A DNA stretch of 30,120 nucleotides from a virus, in the IMG/VR virus record IMGVR_UViG_3300042523_000876, positions 1 through 30,120 of that record; one strand, given 5' to 3'. Under the pieces are notes generated by a model. That model was not told where the DNA came from. It did not search any database and worked only from the letters and a program-made list of their open reading frames with translations. Position 1 is the stretch's first letter; each line of letters opens with the position of its first letter. A program made the position numbers and the translations under genes. This document shows positions 14,569 through 22,217 of the stretch, piece after piece.

Positions 14569-16422
14569 TTAGTTACCCGTTTCCCCGGGGCTGTCAACGG
14601 GCTTCCCCTTGTCTGCCGTAGTCTCAGTGGCTTCCCTGCCTATGATGCCCCAGCGCACAGCCAATACCAGACCCATCAGCGCGCAGTCCCAGCTGTGATT
14701 ACCGCAGGTCTTCCCGGCTGGAAGTATCCACTGACTTTTTCCTGTGCGGCTGTCCCTTACCCTGATCTCAGCGGTAAGCTGTTGGACATACTCAGCGCTA
14801 GTGTTCCGGGCGTAGGTATGCAGCCTGCGCTTCTGCAGACCCGCTAGGAAGTCCTTAGTAGGCAGGTTACCCCATACAATCATTTCAGCCCTGCGCTCTA
14901 CACCGGGAACGAAAATAATTTGTTTATCAGAGTAGAAGCGTTTTGAAGTCCTGCCCCCTACGTCCTGCACCGTAAACTCAGACTGACCGCTACCCCTCAG
15001 AGCTTTCCAGCCGCGCTTAGCGCACTGCTCATAGACTAGCTGGGTCTGGTCACCACAGTCCACCCCTACCAGCGCGCTGTTAATCTGGTGCAGCTTCTGC
15101 AGATCGTCCAGCTGCTCCCAAGTATCCAGCCGCCCAAACCAGCGCAGGCGGCTATGCCCGGTCTTCCCCCAGCTCCTTACTTCTGCCCATAGGTGTCCCC
15201 GCTGAACGTCTGCAGCCAGAGTCCTAAAGGGGACACTGTGCGGGGGTATCCCTGCAGCTGCGTCAGTAATGTTGGCTTCAGGGGTAATGTAAGCTTCCCC
15301 GTCCCAAGCGTCCCCTAGGTCATAATCCCCTGCCTGCGCCTGCGCTACCATTTCACCCCCGTCTTCTGTCCAAGGTTGTGCAAGGCGCTTCTGCTTCCAG
15401 ACCCTGCGCCCTTCTGCATCATTATAGGTTTCGTAACTCTCCTTAGCGCGCAGCAAAGCTACAGCTTCCTTTCCCCAGCTGGTATTACATAGGCAATTCC
15501 AATGCAGCCCCACTGACCCTACGCTGCTGCTCTGGGTTGTGGCTATGAAGCGCGCGCCCCGCTTAGGGTCATTAGCCACAGCCCTAACCCCCGGGCTGTC
15601 CTTTAGCCGGGTGTGGCAGTGGGGACATTCATAGGTTGTTCCAGCCTCTACCCGCTTATAGTCCCAGATCCCATTAACCTTAGCGTCTTCTGGAAACCTC
15701 ACCCCAGACCAATCCCAAGGGCTTAGCTTGTCGCAGCTGGGGCAGGCAAAGTTCCAAGCGCGCTGGTCAGTCCCGTTGTGTATGTTATGAAACTCAGACC
15801 CCTGCCCGTCTAGCGTCCCGCCCTGACTCATCAGGATAACCCGCCCCAGCCAGCTAAAGCTCTGGGTGCGCGCGGCAGCTTCCGCAAGGTGACCCCTAGG
15901 GGCTAGCCAAGCTTCATCTACTAGCACAGTCCGCAGGGTCAGGCGCTGCAGGTTGTTTTCATTCCAGATACCCCTGCAGTAAACCGTAACCCCATTACTG
16001 AAGTCTGCGGTAGTAGACTTGTCATTATCCCCTTCAGCCAGCAGCGCGGCTACCGGGGGGCAGTGCTTCCACAAGGGACGGACATACCGCAGCATAAAGT
16101 CCTTAGCCTCAGGGTCATTAGCCTGCAGGATCATAAACGGGGCAGGCGCGTTAACAATTTGCCAGCAGGAATACAGACGCAGGAACAGGGACTTACCTGA
16201 CTGCGTAGACGCTAGGATAGTCAGCAGCTTAGTCTCAGGATCAGTGGCAATACGCAGAGCCTCAGCTACCCAAGGTGTGCGGCTAAGGTTCAGCTTACCC
16301 CTAATAGGGGAGTCCGGCACTTCCAATACGTTAGCCTCAGCCCAGCTCACAGCGTCCCCGTCATAGCTTGGCTTTAGGATAGCGCGCGCTGCTGCGGTCA
16401 GCTCCCGGTAACGGTCAGTCAC
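14569..16422 (-). CDS. terL: Terminase large subunit, lambda gpA family
   Basis: 617 residues, starting at GTG and overlapping the terS stop by 8 bases. The ATPase domain has a Walker A-like ILASTQSGKS (residues 69-78) and Walker B TVLVDEA (165-171). Two CxxC pairs, CPSC (227-230) and CPHC (266-269), form the zinc-binding insert typical of the gpA family. The nuclease domain shows an RNase H-like TLAADVQRG (401-409), GVDCGD (453-458) and a late Asp in NHSWDCALMG. It cuts concatemers and drives DNA into proheads through the portal. Confidence 0.95.
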   Translation of the reverse strand: MTDRYRELTAAARAILKPSYDGDAVSWAEANVLEVPDSPIRGKLNLSRTPWVAEALRIATDPETKLLTILASTQSGKSLFLRLYSCWQIVNAPAPFMILQANDPEAKDFMLRYVRPLWKHCPPVAALLAEGDNDKSTTADFSNGVTVYCRGIWNENNLQRLTLRTVLVDEAWLAPRGHLAEAAARTQSFSWLGRVILMSQGGTLDGQGSEFHNIHNGTDQRAWNFACPSCDKLSPWDWSGVRFPEDAKVNGIWDYKRVEAGTTYECPHCHTRLKDSPGVRAVANDPKRGARFIATTQSSSVGSVGLHWNCLCNTSWGKEAVALLRAKESYETYNDAEGRRVWKQKRLAQPWTEDGGEMVAQAQAGDYDLGDAWDGEAYITPEANITDAAAGIPPHSVPFRTLAADVQRGHLWAEVRSWGKTGHSRLRWFGRLDTWEQLDDLQKLHQINSALVGVDCGDQTQLVYEQCAKRGWKALRGSGQSEFTVQDVGGRTSKRFYSDKQIIFVPGVERRAEMIVWGNLPTKDFLAGLQKRRLHTYARNTSAEYVQQLTAEIRVRDSRTGKSQWILPAGKTCGNHSWDCALMGLVLAVRWGIIGREATETTADKGKPVDSPGETGN

Positions 16423-17005
16423 TGCTCAGCTCCTTTCTGACCTGCAGCGCCCAGCGGTCTAATACCTTTACCGCTACCTCAGGGCGGTCAGGGTTGCACC
16501 CCTCAGCGCAGTCCAAGCTCAGCTTATCCAGCCGCGCCACAAGCTCAGCAGCCAGCCTGCTGACAATAGCGTTATGTTCCGTAAGCCTAATGTATTCCCG
16601 GGCTTCCAGCGCGCGCCTCTTTTCCTCATCCTCTAGGTAGACTAGGGATTTGAGGCTAGAGTTATAGGCTGACTGAAGCTTACCCTGTGCAGGGTCGTTT
16701 CCTTCAATGGCAGCTAGGTAGACTTCCCGCGCCCGGTTAACTAGCGCCCGGTGCTGCCGTATGGCATCAGTCAGACTGTCAGCTATCAGTGACCTAATCA
16801 CCCCTTGACCCGGCACGGGCTGACCCTCAGCTGCCGGGACTGCTGACGGGCTGGCTACGGGCGGCAGCTTCCTGTGCCTGCCTGCGCGCTTCAGATCCAG
16901 AAAGCTGCGCGCTGCCTCTAGCTCTAATGGCATACCTGCCTTAACTAGTTTGCATACATAGCCCACTGATAGGTTAAGCTCTTTTGCCAGCTGTGCCTGC
17001 GTCAT
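16415..17005 (-). CDS. terS: Terminase small subunit, Nu1-like
   Basis: 196 residues. The N-terminus (TQAQLAKELNLSVGYVCKLV) is a winged helix-turn-helix as in lambda Nu1; a Pro/Arg-rich linker (residues 38-70) leads to a long helical part (72-190) that would oligomerise and bind the large subunit. The ATG follows an A/T-rich leader (AATTAAATG) 27 bases beyond the dyad-closed element 17032-17144, which would be a natural binding site. Its stop is overlapped by the GTG of terL. Confidence 0.88.
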   Translation of the reverse strand: MTQAQLAKELNLSVGYVCKLVKAGMPLELEAARSFLDLKRAGRHRKLPPVASPSAVPAAEGQPVPGQGVIRSLIADSLTDAIRQHRALVNRAREVYLAAIEGNDPAQGKLQSAYNSSLKSLVYLEDEEKRRALEAREYIRLTEHNAIVSRLAAELVARLDKLSLDCAEGCNPDRPEVAVKVLDRWALQVRKELSSD

Positions 17006-17031
17006 TTAATTTGATTGGTTTAGAGTTTTAT

Positions 17032-17144
17032 GACGGCAGCTAGGCGGTCTTAATGCAAATCCCTTGCACCTTAACCTTTCCTAGCCGCGTTTTGGAGGAA
17101 ATCCCCGTTTTTTGTCGGTGGTGGATGAACCACGCGCTGCCGTC
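17032..17144 (-). other. 113-base dyad-closed element upstream of terS (cos site or structured RNA candidate)
   Basis: Perfect 9-bp inverted repeats GACGGCAGC (17136-17144) and GCTGCCGTC (17032-17040), as read on the minus strand, enclose 95 bases. Inside are a GTGGT-TCATCC-ACCAC hairpin (17118-17133), a TGCAA-GGGAT-TTGCA hairpin, and two mutually exclusive long-range pairings (GCGG/CCGC or TAGG/CCTA). No open frame fits. Being directly upstream of a Nu1-like gene, it is where lambda keeps cos, but structured leader RNA is an equal possibility. Confidence 0.5.
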
Positions 17145-17176
17145 CCCCCTCAAATAGATTTCTTTAGCCACCCTGT

Positions 17177-17755
17177 TTAGGATTGGGGGTTATAATTCTC
17201 AGGCGGTTTAGCTTCAGGATCAGCGCGCAGCGGAAACCAATCGATGCGCTGCACCAGCCCGGGGGCTTTCAGGCTAGCCGCCAGCAGCAGCTTCTTAGCT
17301 CTGACTGATACAGCCTGCTTAGTCAGACCCATACGCTTAGCTAGCTCTAGCTGTGTAGGGGCATCAGGGGTTTGCAGTATAATCCTGATTAAATCAAAGT
17401 GAGCCTGCACTGCCTTGTCAGGTGAAGCGCCCAGCATAGTCAGCAGATCACTGACAACCTCTAGCAGTCTCTCCCGGGTAACCCAGCTGTCAGTTTCAGT
17501 CTGAGCTTCCAGCCTGCGGGGGTCTGCCGTGCTAAAAGCGCTGTCATTTTCATACACAGGGAAAATGTTACGCGGCTGGGGCAGCTCCCGGTAGGGCAGC
17601 AACGGTGGATCTAGCGCGCGCAGCTCAGCCTGCTTATCAGCTGGCAGGCTAAAATAATAATTATCAAACGCTTTTTCTTCCTCAGTAAGCTCATTACCCT
17701 CCCTAAGCTGCTGCTGGTGGGCTTTAGTGCGAAAATTAGAGCGTATAGACCCCAC
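17177..17755 (-). CDS. Helix-turn-helix regulator candidate
   Basis: About 192 residues from a GTG at 17753-17755; no ATG is available near the front. A TTG at 17791 is in frame but lies inside the iteron array, so I prefer the GTG. The C-terminal third carries APTQLELAKRMGLTKQAVSV, a clear helix-turn-helix like those of sigma and MarR-type regulators; the first half is charged and lacks a known domain. The gene is the last before terS, so a control of late transcription or of the nearby repeats (17790-17854) is plausible. Not an identifiable sigma factor. Confidence 0.65.
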   Translation of the reverse strand: MGSIRSNFRTKAHQQQLREGNELTEEEKAFDNYYFSLPADKQAELRALDPPLLPYRELPQPRNIFPVYENDSAFSTADPRRLEAQTETDSWVTRERLLEVVSDLLTMLGASPDKAVQAHFDLIRIILQTPDAPTQLELAKRMGLTKQAVSVRAKKLLLAASLKAPGLVQRIDWFPLRADPEAKPPENYNPQS

Positions 17756-17787
17756 TTTAATAGCGTTAATTACTATTAAAGTTAGGG

Positions 17788-17856
17788 TCAATCTAACAAT
17801 TTTACTAAGGTTTAGCCTTAATCTAACAACTTTAGGATTAATCTAACAACTTTACC
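17788..17856 (-). repeat. Three phased direct repeats (iteron-like)
   Basis: TTGTTAGATT(A/G)A, preceded by AA(A/G), occurs three times on the minus strand, with the plus-strand core AATCTAACAA starting at 17790, 17820 and 17840. Spacings of 30 and 20 bases are whole helical turns, so a protein could bind all on one face. The right-hand copy encodes the last codons and stop (Lys-Leu-Leu-Asp-stop) of the 110-aa gene. The array is the leader of the helix-turn-helix gene: operator or part of an origin. Confidence 0.7.
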
Positions 17857-18170
17857 CAGACTTTAGCGCTCTGGTCATACCTTAGCAGCCCATACCTGAC
17901 AGCGTAGACGCGCAGCCTATGCAGGCGGTCAGGTGTGGCAGCTACTCCTGCTAGCTCACAGGCTGCAGTCATTAGCTCCTTAGATCTGCTGGCAGGGAAT
18001 GAGTCAGGCAGGTGCTGCGTTATCAGCTTAGCCTTGCGCCTTTTGCTTTGGCTTAGGCTTTTCCTTTTCTCTATGAGCTTGGCTAGGTTGTCAGCCATAG
18101 CCTCAGGCTTAGTCTTCCACTGCCTAGCCCAATGTCTTAGCGCCCTGTATTGTTTCCCTTTATGACTCAT
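17838..18170 (-). CDS. Small basic protein, DNA-binding candidate
   Basis: 110 residues, very basic in residues 1-60 (for example LIEKRKSLSQSKRRKAKLI) with a C-terminal helical part ELMTAACELAGVAATPDRLH followed by RLRVYAVRYGLLRYD, which resembles a winged-helix end. I do not recognise the family. It lies between two non-coding repeat regions, with the G/C dyads upstream and the iterons overlapping its stop, the typical place of an initiator or repressor. The ATG is in the context AAGTATG, following a leader that contains the dyads. Confidence 0.6.
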   Translation of the reverse strand: MSHKGKQYRALRHWARQWKTKPEAMADNLAKLIEKRKSLSQSKRRKAKLITQHLPDSFPASRSKELMTAACELAGVAATPDRLHRLRVYAVRYGLLRYDQSAKVWVKLLD

Positions 18171-18171
18171 A

Positions 18172-18381
18172 CTTACGCTTTCGGGGGCTACGGGGGAGGG
18201 TATAGGGGGTGACCCCCCTATTAGCGTAAGCGTTAAAATAGGGGGTAAGCCCCCTATACATTACCCCTATAGGGGTAATAGGTCTGTGCCAGACATAGGC
18301 TGAGCTAAAAACAGGGGGGTTAGACCCGGGACGGTTTAGGCTGCTGGAAGCCCCTAGGAAGCCCGTAGAGGCTCTTAGGGG
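18172..18381. other. Dyad cluster between helicase and the 110-aa gene (origin or operator candidate)
   Basis: This 269-base gap (18171-18439) has no convincing gene. It contains TAGGGGG-TGAC-CCCCCTA (18203-18220), TAGGGGG-TAAG-CCCCCTA (18239-18256), the perfect 20-bp palindrome ATTACCCCTATAGGGGTAAT (18260-18279), an inverted pair CTTACGCT/AGCGTAAG (18172-18179 and 18223-18230) and a larger hairpin CCCCTA...TAGGGG (18351-18381). A group of near-identical dyads next to the replicative helicase suggests an origin or regulator-binding sites; no U tract marks them as terminators. Confidence 0.6.
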
Positions 18382-18439
18382 TATCAGGGTAAGGGTAGGC
18401 ACGGGAAAAGGCTGCTAGGCTAACGCTAGGGGGTCAGGT

Positions 18440-19771
18440 TCACAGGTCTGCTTTGTCCTCAGGGGGCGGGGCTAGGTTCAGCTCCCACTTAATCTGTCCC
18501 CTAATCTTACTGTGCCTGATCCGTAGGGACTCAGTAAAGCTCCCGGTAGCGTCCACCATACCTGCCCGGTTACCGCGCTTGCCCAGCTTAAGGACAAAGT
18601 GCGGCAGCTCTGGGTCTTCCCTGCGTAAAATGGCTGTGCTTCTAAACCAATTGGCTAGCTCTGCGCTCCCGGTAAAATCGTAGGTGCTGCTCATACTATT
18701 CTGATCTTCCTTCTTACGGGGGGGCTTATTCTGGTGATGCGCGGCTATCAGGGCTACCCCACAGCGCATTAGGCAGGGCTGCAGGATCTGGCGCAGGAAG
18801 TGACTGCAGAAGTCCTGCTTAGATACGTCCCCACCAGCGAACCCTAGCAACGGGTCAACTACCAGCAGGTCTGCGGTATGGGCTTTGCATAGGTCTTCTA
18901 TGAGCTGCCCAAAGGCTTCCCCGGTCTTAATGGCTTCCCGGTAAATGTATACCTGCTGGTCTAGCTGGTCTATGTCAGCTTGGCTGAGGTTCAGGCTGGC
19001 GGTTACATCCTGCCACTGTTCCGCCAAATCATAAGCGTCATTTTCACTTTGCAGCAGGACTACGCGCAGGGGCTTAACGGGCTTCAGTCCCCAGATCTGC
19101 CGCCCTAGGGCAAAGTGAATAATGAGGGTAGTAAGCAGGCTGCTCTTACCCGTGCCTGCCTGACCTGAGAAAAGCAGGCTACCTCCCCGGCACAGCCAGC
19201 GCCTGCCTATGAGGTTATTAGGGTCAGCGTTTCGGTCTACGCTACGCAGGTCTGCCAGCTCAAACTTTTGGGTGCTAGCGCTGCCGGAGCTGGACAGCTG
19301 CAGGGTCTTAGCCTGCGCGGTAAAGCTAGCTACCAGCTCATCAGGGGTGAAAGCCCCGCTAAGCGCCTTGCCCTGCAGCTCCCGGGCAAACCCGATTAAG
19401 TCCCGGGTCTGCTGGTGCTTCAGGATCAGGTCAGCGGCTGGGCGCAGGTTAGGGGAGGGGGCAAATAGCTGGCTACCTAGCTCATTAATGTAGGCTACTC
19501 CCCCTGCGTATTCCAGCTGCAGGTTAGTCCGCAGGTAGTTAGATACGGTCAGCTCATCAGGCTGCTGCCCCAGCTTGGCTACCTCAGTGCAGGCAGTGTA
19601 GATCAGCTGGTGCTTAGGTTCGTAAAAGGCGCGCGGCTGCAGGTTCAGCTCACTGCAGAGCTTAAGGCTGCGCTGGGCTGGGTCAGAGTCCACCAGCAGG
19701 GAAGCCAGCAGGACACGCTCAGCGTCTAGGTCACAGGGCATAGGTGCGCCCGGTGCGTTGTGTTTTGTCAT
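18440..19771 (-). CDS. Replicative DNA helicase, DnaB N-domain with RepA-like ATPase
   Basis: 443 residues. Residues 14-110 match a DnaB N-terminal domain (DLDAERVLLASLLVDSD...), the part that binds primase. Residues 190-400 form a RecA-like ATPase: Walker A FSGQAGTGKSS (201-211), Walker B DLLVVDPL (301-308) and an AAHHQNKP sensor segment (343-350), closest to the RepA/AAA_25 group. The C-terminal part ends in a basic and Pro-rich tail. It would unwind phage DNA at the fork. No separate primase gene is visible. The ATG follows AACCT; a weak TTGACC-18-TTTACA lies upstream (19787-19816). Confidence 0.87.
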   Translation of the reverse strand: MTKHNAPGAPMPCDLDAERVLLASLLVDSDPAQRSLKLCSELNLQPRAFYEPKHQLIYTACTEVAKLGQQPDELTVSNYLRTNLQLEYAGGVAYINELGSQLFAPSPNLRPAADLILKHQQTRDLIGFARELQGKALSGAFTPDELVASFTAQAKTLQLSSSGSASTQKFELADLRSVDRNADPNNLIGRRWLCRGGSLLFSGQAGTGKSSLLTTLIIHFALGRQIWGLKPVKPLRVVLLQSENDAYDLAEQWQDVTASLNLSQADIDQLDQQVYIYREAIKTGEAFGQLIEDLCKAHTADLLVVDPLLGFAGGDVSKQDFCSHFLRQILQPCLMRCGVALIAAHHQNKPPRKKEDQNSMSSTYDFTGSAELANWFRSTAILRREDPELPHFVLKLGKRGNRAGMVDATGSFTESLRIRHSKIRGQIKWELNLAPPPEDKADL

Positions 19772-19784
19772 AGGTTGTGGGGGG

Positions 19785-19816
19785 GTGTAAATGGACGCTG
19801 CAGGCTGGGGGTCAAT
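19785..19816 (-). promoter_or_regulatory. Weak candidate promoter of the helicase gene
   Basis: The 73-base gap 19772-19844 is the largest in this part of the early region. The minus strand has TTGACC, about 18 bases, then TTTACA, followed by a C-rich leader to the ATG at 19771. The -35 is good and the -10 is poor. Confidence 0.3.
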
Positions 19817-19844
19817 CAGCCTTTGTCTGGGCAGCTAGCGTTTG

Positions 19845-20273
19845 TCAAAAGTTAGGGGTTTCAGGTTCAGGGGCGGGGAGGGGGAAAAACTTAGTTACTT
19901 TGCAAATCAGCTTAGTCTCGCCAGAGCTAAAGGTGACCTGCTCCTGCACAACCTCCACCTGCAGCAGCTTACCCTCAGCCTTAGAGAGAAAAGCCTGCAG
20001 CTGTTCAGCCTGCCTGCCGGGAAGCCCAAGGTTACGCAGCCCGGTAGCAGTGCTGACAAAGGCAGCAGCGCGCTTCAGAGCGCCGTCAGTGCTACCGAAA
20101 AAGGTGTCGTTAACCTTTTGGTTATCCTTAGTGACCAGCAGGACTTTAATCTTAGGGTCACCCTTCTGGGTTTGGCTAATGTCTTCCGCGCGGATCTTAC
20201 AGACGCGCACAATGTATTTACCCGGCTGGCTAATGGCAGTCAGCTTAGGGCGTGGGGTGTTTTCGTGACTCAT
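19845..20273 (-). CDS. DUF669-like DNA replication/recombination protein
   Basis: 142 residues. The pattern PGKYIVRVCKIRAEDISQTQ with KGDPKIKVLLVTKDNQKVND then a helix (ALKRAAAFVSTATG) and a C-terminal strand LICKVTKFFPLPAPEPETP is that of DUF669-type phage proteins, which lie in recombination and replication operons and may bind single-stranded DNA. The role remains unproven in the family. The acidic/proline C-terminal tail is reminiscent of SSB tails. Start in the context TACCTATG. Confidence 0.6.
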   Translation of the reverse strand: MSHENTPRPKLTAISQPGKYIVRVCKIRAEDISQTQKGDPKIKVLLVTKDNQKVNDTFFGSTDGALKRAAAFVSTATGLRNLGLPGRQAEQLQAFLSKAEGKLLQVEVVQEQVTFSSGETKLICKVTKFFPLPAPEPETPNF

Positions 20274-20292
20274 AGGTAGTATGTAGTTAGGG

Positions 20293-20565
20293 TTAGAGGG
20301 TTTCTGGGGTGCGGGGTCTGACAGTCAGCGCGCCGTCATTAAGCAGCTGCTGGATCATAAGAGCCGCCCCCGGGTCTTCCGTGGTAATAAAGTTACCCAG
20401 AGACTGAGAGTAAAGGGCAGTCTCACCTTTGACCAGCTGGCTGCTCTGGTCTTCCGGCTGCTTAGGCTGAATGAAATAATAAACGGTCTTAGACCTGTAG
20501 GGGCTAAGCTTATCCGTAACCAGCCTGCCCTTGCAGAGCCAAACTGTATTAGTCTGCTGGGTCAT
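20293..20565 (-). CDS. Hypothetical protein, 90 aa
   Basis: 90 residues from the ATG at 20563-20565, which overlaps the upstream stop as ATGA. The N-terminal half is beta-rich (TNTVWLCKGRLVTDKLSP and KTVYYFIQP), the C-terminal half helical (ALMIQQLLNDGAL). I do not recognise it. Position between the DUF669-like and RecE-like genes suggests a role in DNA metabolism. Confidence 0.65.
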   Translation of the reverse strand: MTQQTNTVWLCKGRLVTDKLSPYRSKTVYYFIQPKQPEDQSSQLVKGETALYSQSLGNFITTEDPGAALMIQQLLNDGALTVRPRTPETL

Positions 20566-20858
20566 TCGCATACAGCGGTTAGAGTTACCGGGTAAAACTT
20601 GCGGCTATTAAGCTTAGCCTTGCGCCTAGTCCAAGTCTTACGGGATTTAAAGGAGTAGTCAGGCTTAGGGCTTACCTCAATAAGCGTAAGCTGTTTACCC
20701 TTATAGTTAATGCAGTCCCCCTTCTTAGGGTGTGGTTTCGTCTTAAGAATAAAACCGTTTACCTCAATCCTGCTAAGGGCATCAGGATTAAAAAAAGTGT
20801 CTACGTTACAGACCGCTAGACCGTTTACCCCGTAGGGAACATTATACAGGTCTGACAT
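20562..20858 (-). CDS. Hypothetical protein, 98 aa, basic
   Basis: 98 residues from the ATG at 20856-20858, one base after the RecE-like stop; a TTG 9 bases upstream also fits. It is basic in the second half (SRKTWTRRKAKLNSRKFYP), with a small beta core (EVNGFILKTKPHPKKGD, GKQLTLIEVSPK) like an SH3 or OB-type barrel. No match I can name. The stop overlaps the next start as ATGA, so it is part of a coupled string. Confidence 0.65.
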   Translation of the reverse strand: MSDLYNVPYGVNGLAVCNVDTFFNPDALSRIEVNGFILKTKPHPKKGDCINYKGKQLTLIEVSPKPDYSFKSRKTWTRRKAKLNSRKFYPVTLTAVCE

Positions 20859-20859
20859 C

Positions 20860-21741
20860 TCAGGCAAAGCTGATAGCGTTAGAGTCAGTGCCAGCCTTGC
20901 GGGGCTTCAGCAGCTGCACCTGCTTAGGATACAGCGGGTAGCTGTTAAAGGACTTAGCCGCGCTGTAGTTTTCAATAGCCTTAGTGAGCAGCACCCCACC
21001 GTCAGCCAGCAGCTCAGGGGACAGCTCAAAGGTAGCGCTAGCGTAGGGCTTAAACTTTTCTACGCAGACCAGCTTAAAGCCCTTGGGACGCATACCGAAA
21101 ACCTGCCGGAAGACTAGGGAGTAAAACGCCCCCTGCAGGTGATAGCCCCGTTTATAGACTGCGTTAAGGACATTAGAGGGGGTCAGGTAGTCCCCAAACG
21201 TTTTCAGGTCTACGATCCACCCGTCAGCAGTGATCAGGTCAATCTGGCTCTTAAGCTTAATGTCCCCGTAAGGGCAGGTCAGGCTAAGCTCAGTGGCAAG
21301 GGGGGTAATACCTTGGGCTTCCAGCTCAGCCTTAAGCGCAGTGCCGCAGGCTACAGCTTCCGCGTATTCCTCAGGGTCAGCAACGGTCAGCCCTTGGCTG
21401 CGCGCTTCAAAGCTCTGCCACCAGCTCTGCGCTTCCAAGTGTTCCAGCTTAGGCTTCTTAGCGCTCAGCTGTTTCTCAGTGGGCTTCTTAGGCGCGTCTT
21501 CCGGCAGGCAGACAACGCTAGCCTTAAAGGTTTCAGGCTCTAGGCAGAAGCTATGGGTAAGCTTACCGATCCGCAGGGCTGCGGTTTCCTTCTCAGGGTT
21601 TTGCAGCGCGCTCAGGTAATGACCCGGGCTAATCAGGACTTCTTTAGCAAGGGTCTGGTTAAGGTGATCCGTCAGCGCGTCATAGTCAGCGCGCGTATAG
21701 CCAGCGGTAGGCAGGGCTTTAATCATTTCAGGGGTCAGCAT
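20860..21741 (-). CDS. RecE-like 5'-3' exonuclease (PD-(D/E)xK)
   Basis: 293 residues. The active site of RecE-type nucleases is visible: GKLTHSFCLEPE (His63), Glu151 in LATELSL, Asp168 in KSQIDLIT, the core WIVDLKT (Asp178, Lys180) and a YHLQGAFYS motif (Gln203). It would resect double-stranded ends to give 3' tails for the Erf protein encoded about 1.1 kb upstream, forming a two-component recombination system. Ends one base before the next gene. Start in the context CACCTATG. Confidence 0.85.
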   Translation of the reverse strand: MLTPEMIKALPTAGYTRADYDALTDHLNQTLAKEVLISPGHYLSALQNPEKETAALRIGKLTHSFCLEPETFKASVVCLPEDAPKKPTEKQLSAKKPKLEHLEAQSWWQSFEARSQGLTVADPEEYAEAVACGTALKAELEAQGITPLATELSLTCPYGDIKLKSQIDLITADGWIVDLKTFGDYLTPSNVLNAVYKRGYHLQGAFYSLVFRQVFGMRPKGFKLVCVEKFKPYASATFELSPELLADGGVLLTKAIENYSAAKSFNSYPLYPKQVQLLKPRKAGTDSNAISFA

Positions 21742-21749
21742 AGGTGTAG

Positions 21750-21986
21750 TTAGTTTAGGCGGTTTAGGTTATTGGGTTGCGGGTTAAAAGTTTCGGTCAG
21801 GTAGCTGCTATTGAGCAGCTGGCAAAAGGTTTCAGCGTCAGTCTGGGTTTCAAAGCGGACTAGCTTACCGTCAAACTTAAGGAAATTACTAGCTAGGTCA
21901 GCACTGCGCTTGCTCATTATAAACCATAGCGGCTGCTGCTCCTTAAGGGAAAAGCCAAAGCAGATAGTATAGACGGGCAGCGGCAC
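21750..21986 (-). CDS. Hypothetical protein, 78 aa
   Basis: 78 residues if the GTG at 21986, 4 bases after the upstream stop, is used; an ATG at 21917 would give 55 residues beginning SKRSADLASN. Residues 36-62 (KFDGKLVRFETQTDAETFCQLL) look like a strand-turn-helix. Not recognised. Short, tightly packed in the recombination operon. Confidence 0.5.
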   Translation of the reverse strand: MPLPVYTICFGFSLKEQQPLWFIMSKRSADLASNFLKFDGKLVRFETQTDAETFCQLLNSSYLTETFNPQPNNLNRLN

Positions 21987-21989
21987 GGG

Positions 21990-22217
21990 TCAGTTATTGT
22001 GATGCCCGGGCTTACGGATCTGCAGCAGGTGCAGGTTATGGGTATTAACCCGGGCTTCCAGCTGCTCCACCCTCAGACGCAGGGCTGCGTTTTCATAGCC
22101 AAGGTGCTGCAGCTGCTGGGTAAGCTCGCGCTGGGCGGCTAGGGTGTCGCTTACAATGTCCAGCAGCTGACGCATAACCTGCTTAGGCTCTGGCTTAGGA
22201 TTGTCTGGGCTGCTCAT
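21990..22217 (-). CDS. Small coiled-coil protein, 75 aa
   Basis: 75 residues with an ATGA overlap to the gene upstream. Residues 13-60 form an amphipathic coiled coil (LTQQLQHLGYENAALRLRVE, then QLEARV), and the ends are polar with His near the C-terminus. A dimeric accessory factor is likely; its function cannot be told. The next gene (138 aa) also has a long coiled coil, so the two may interact. Confidence 0.6.
   Translation of the reverse strand: MSSPDNPKPEPKQVMRQLLDIVSDTLAAQRELTQQLQHLGYENAALRLRVEQLEARVNTHNLHLLQIRKPGHHNN

Noticed and set aside
17756-17791. TTG start for the helix-turn-helix gene at 17791
   Set aside because: It lies in the direct-repeat array; the GTG at 17753-17755 leaves the repeats as a leader.
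18160-18402. 80-aa minus-strand open frame across the dyad cluster
   Set aside because: It starts at GTG, translates perfect palindromes and overlaps the start of the 110-aa gene; composition is low-complexity Pro/Arg. I treat it as non-coding.
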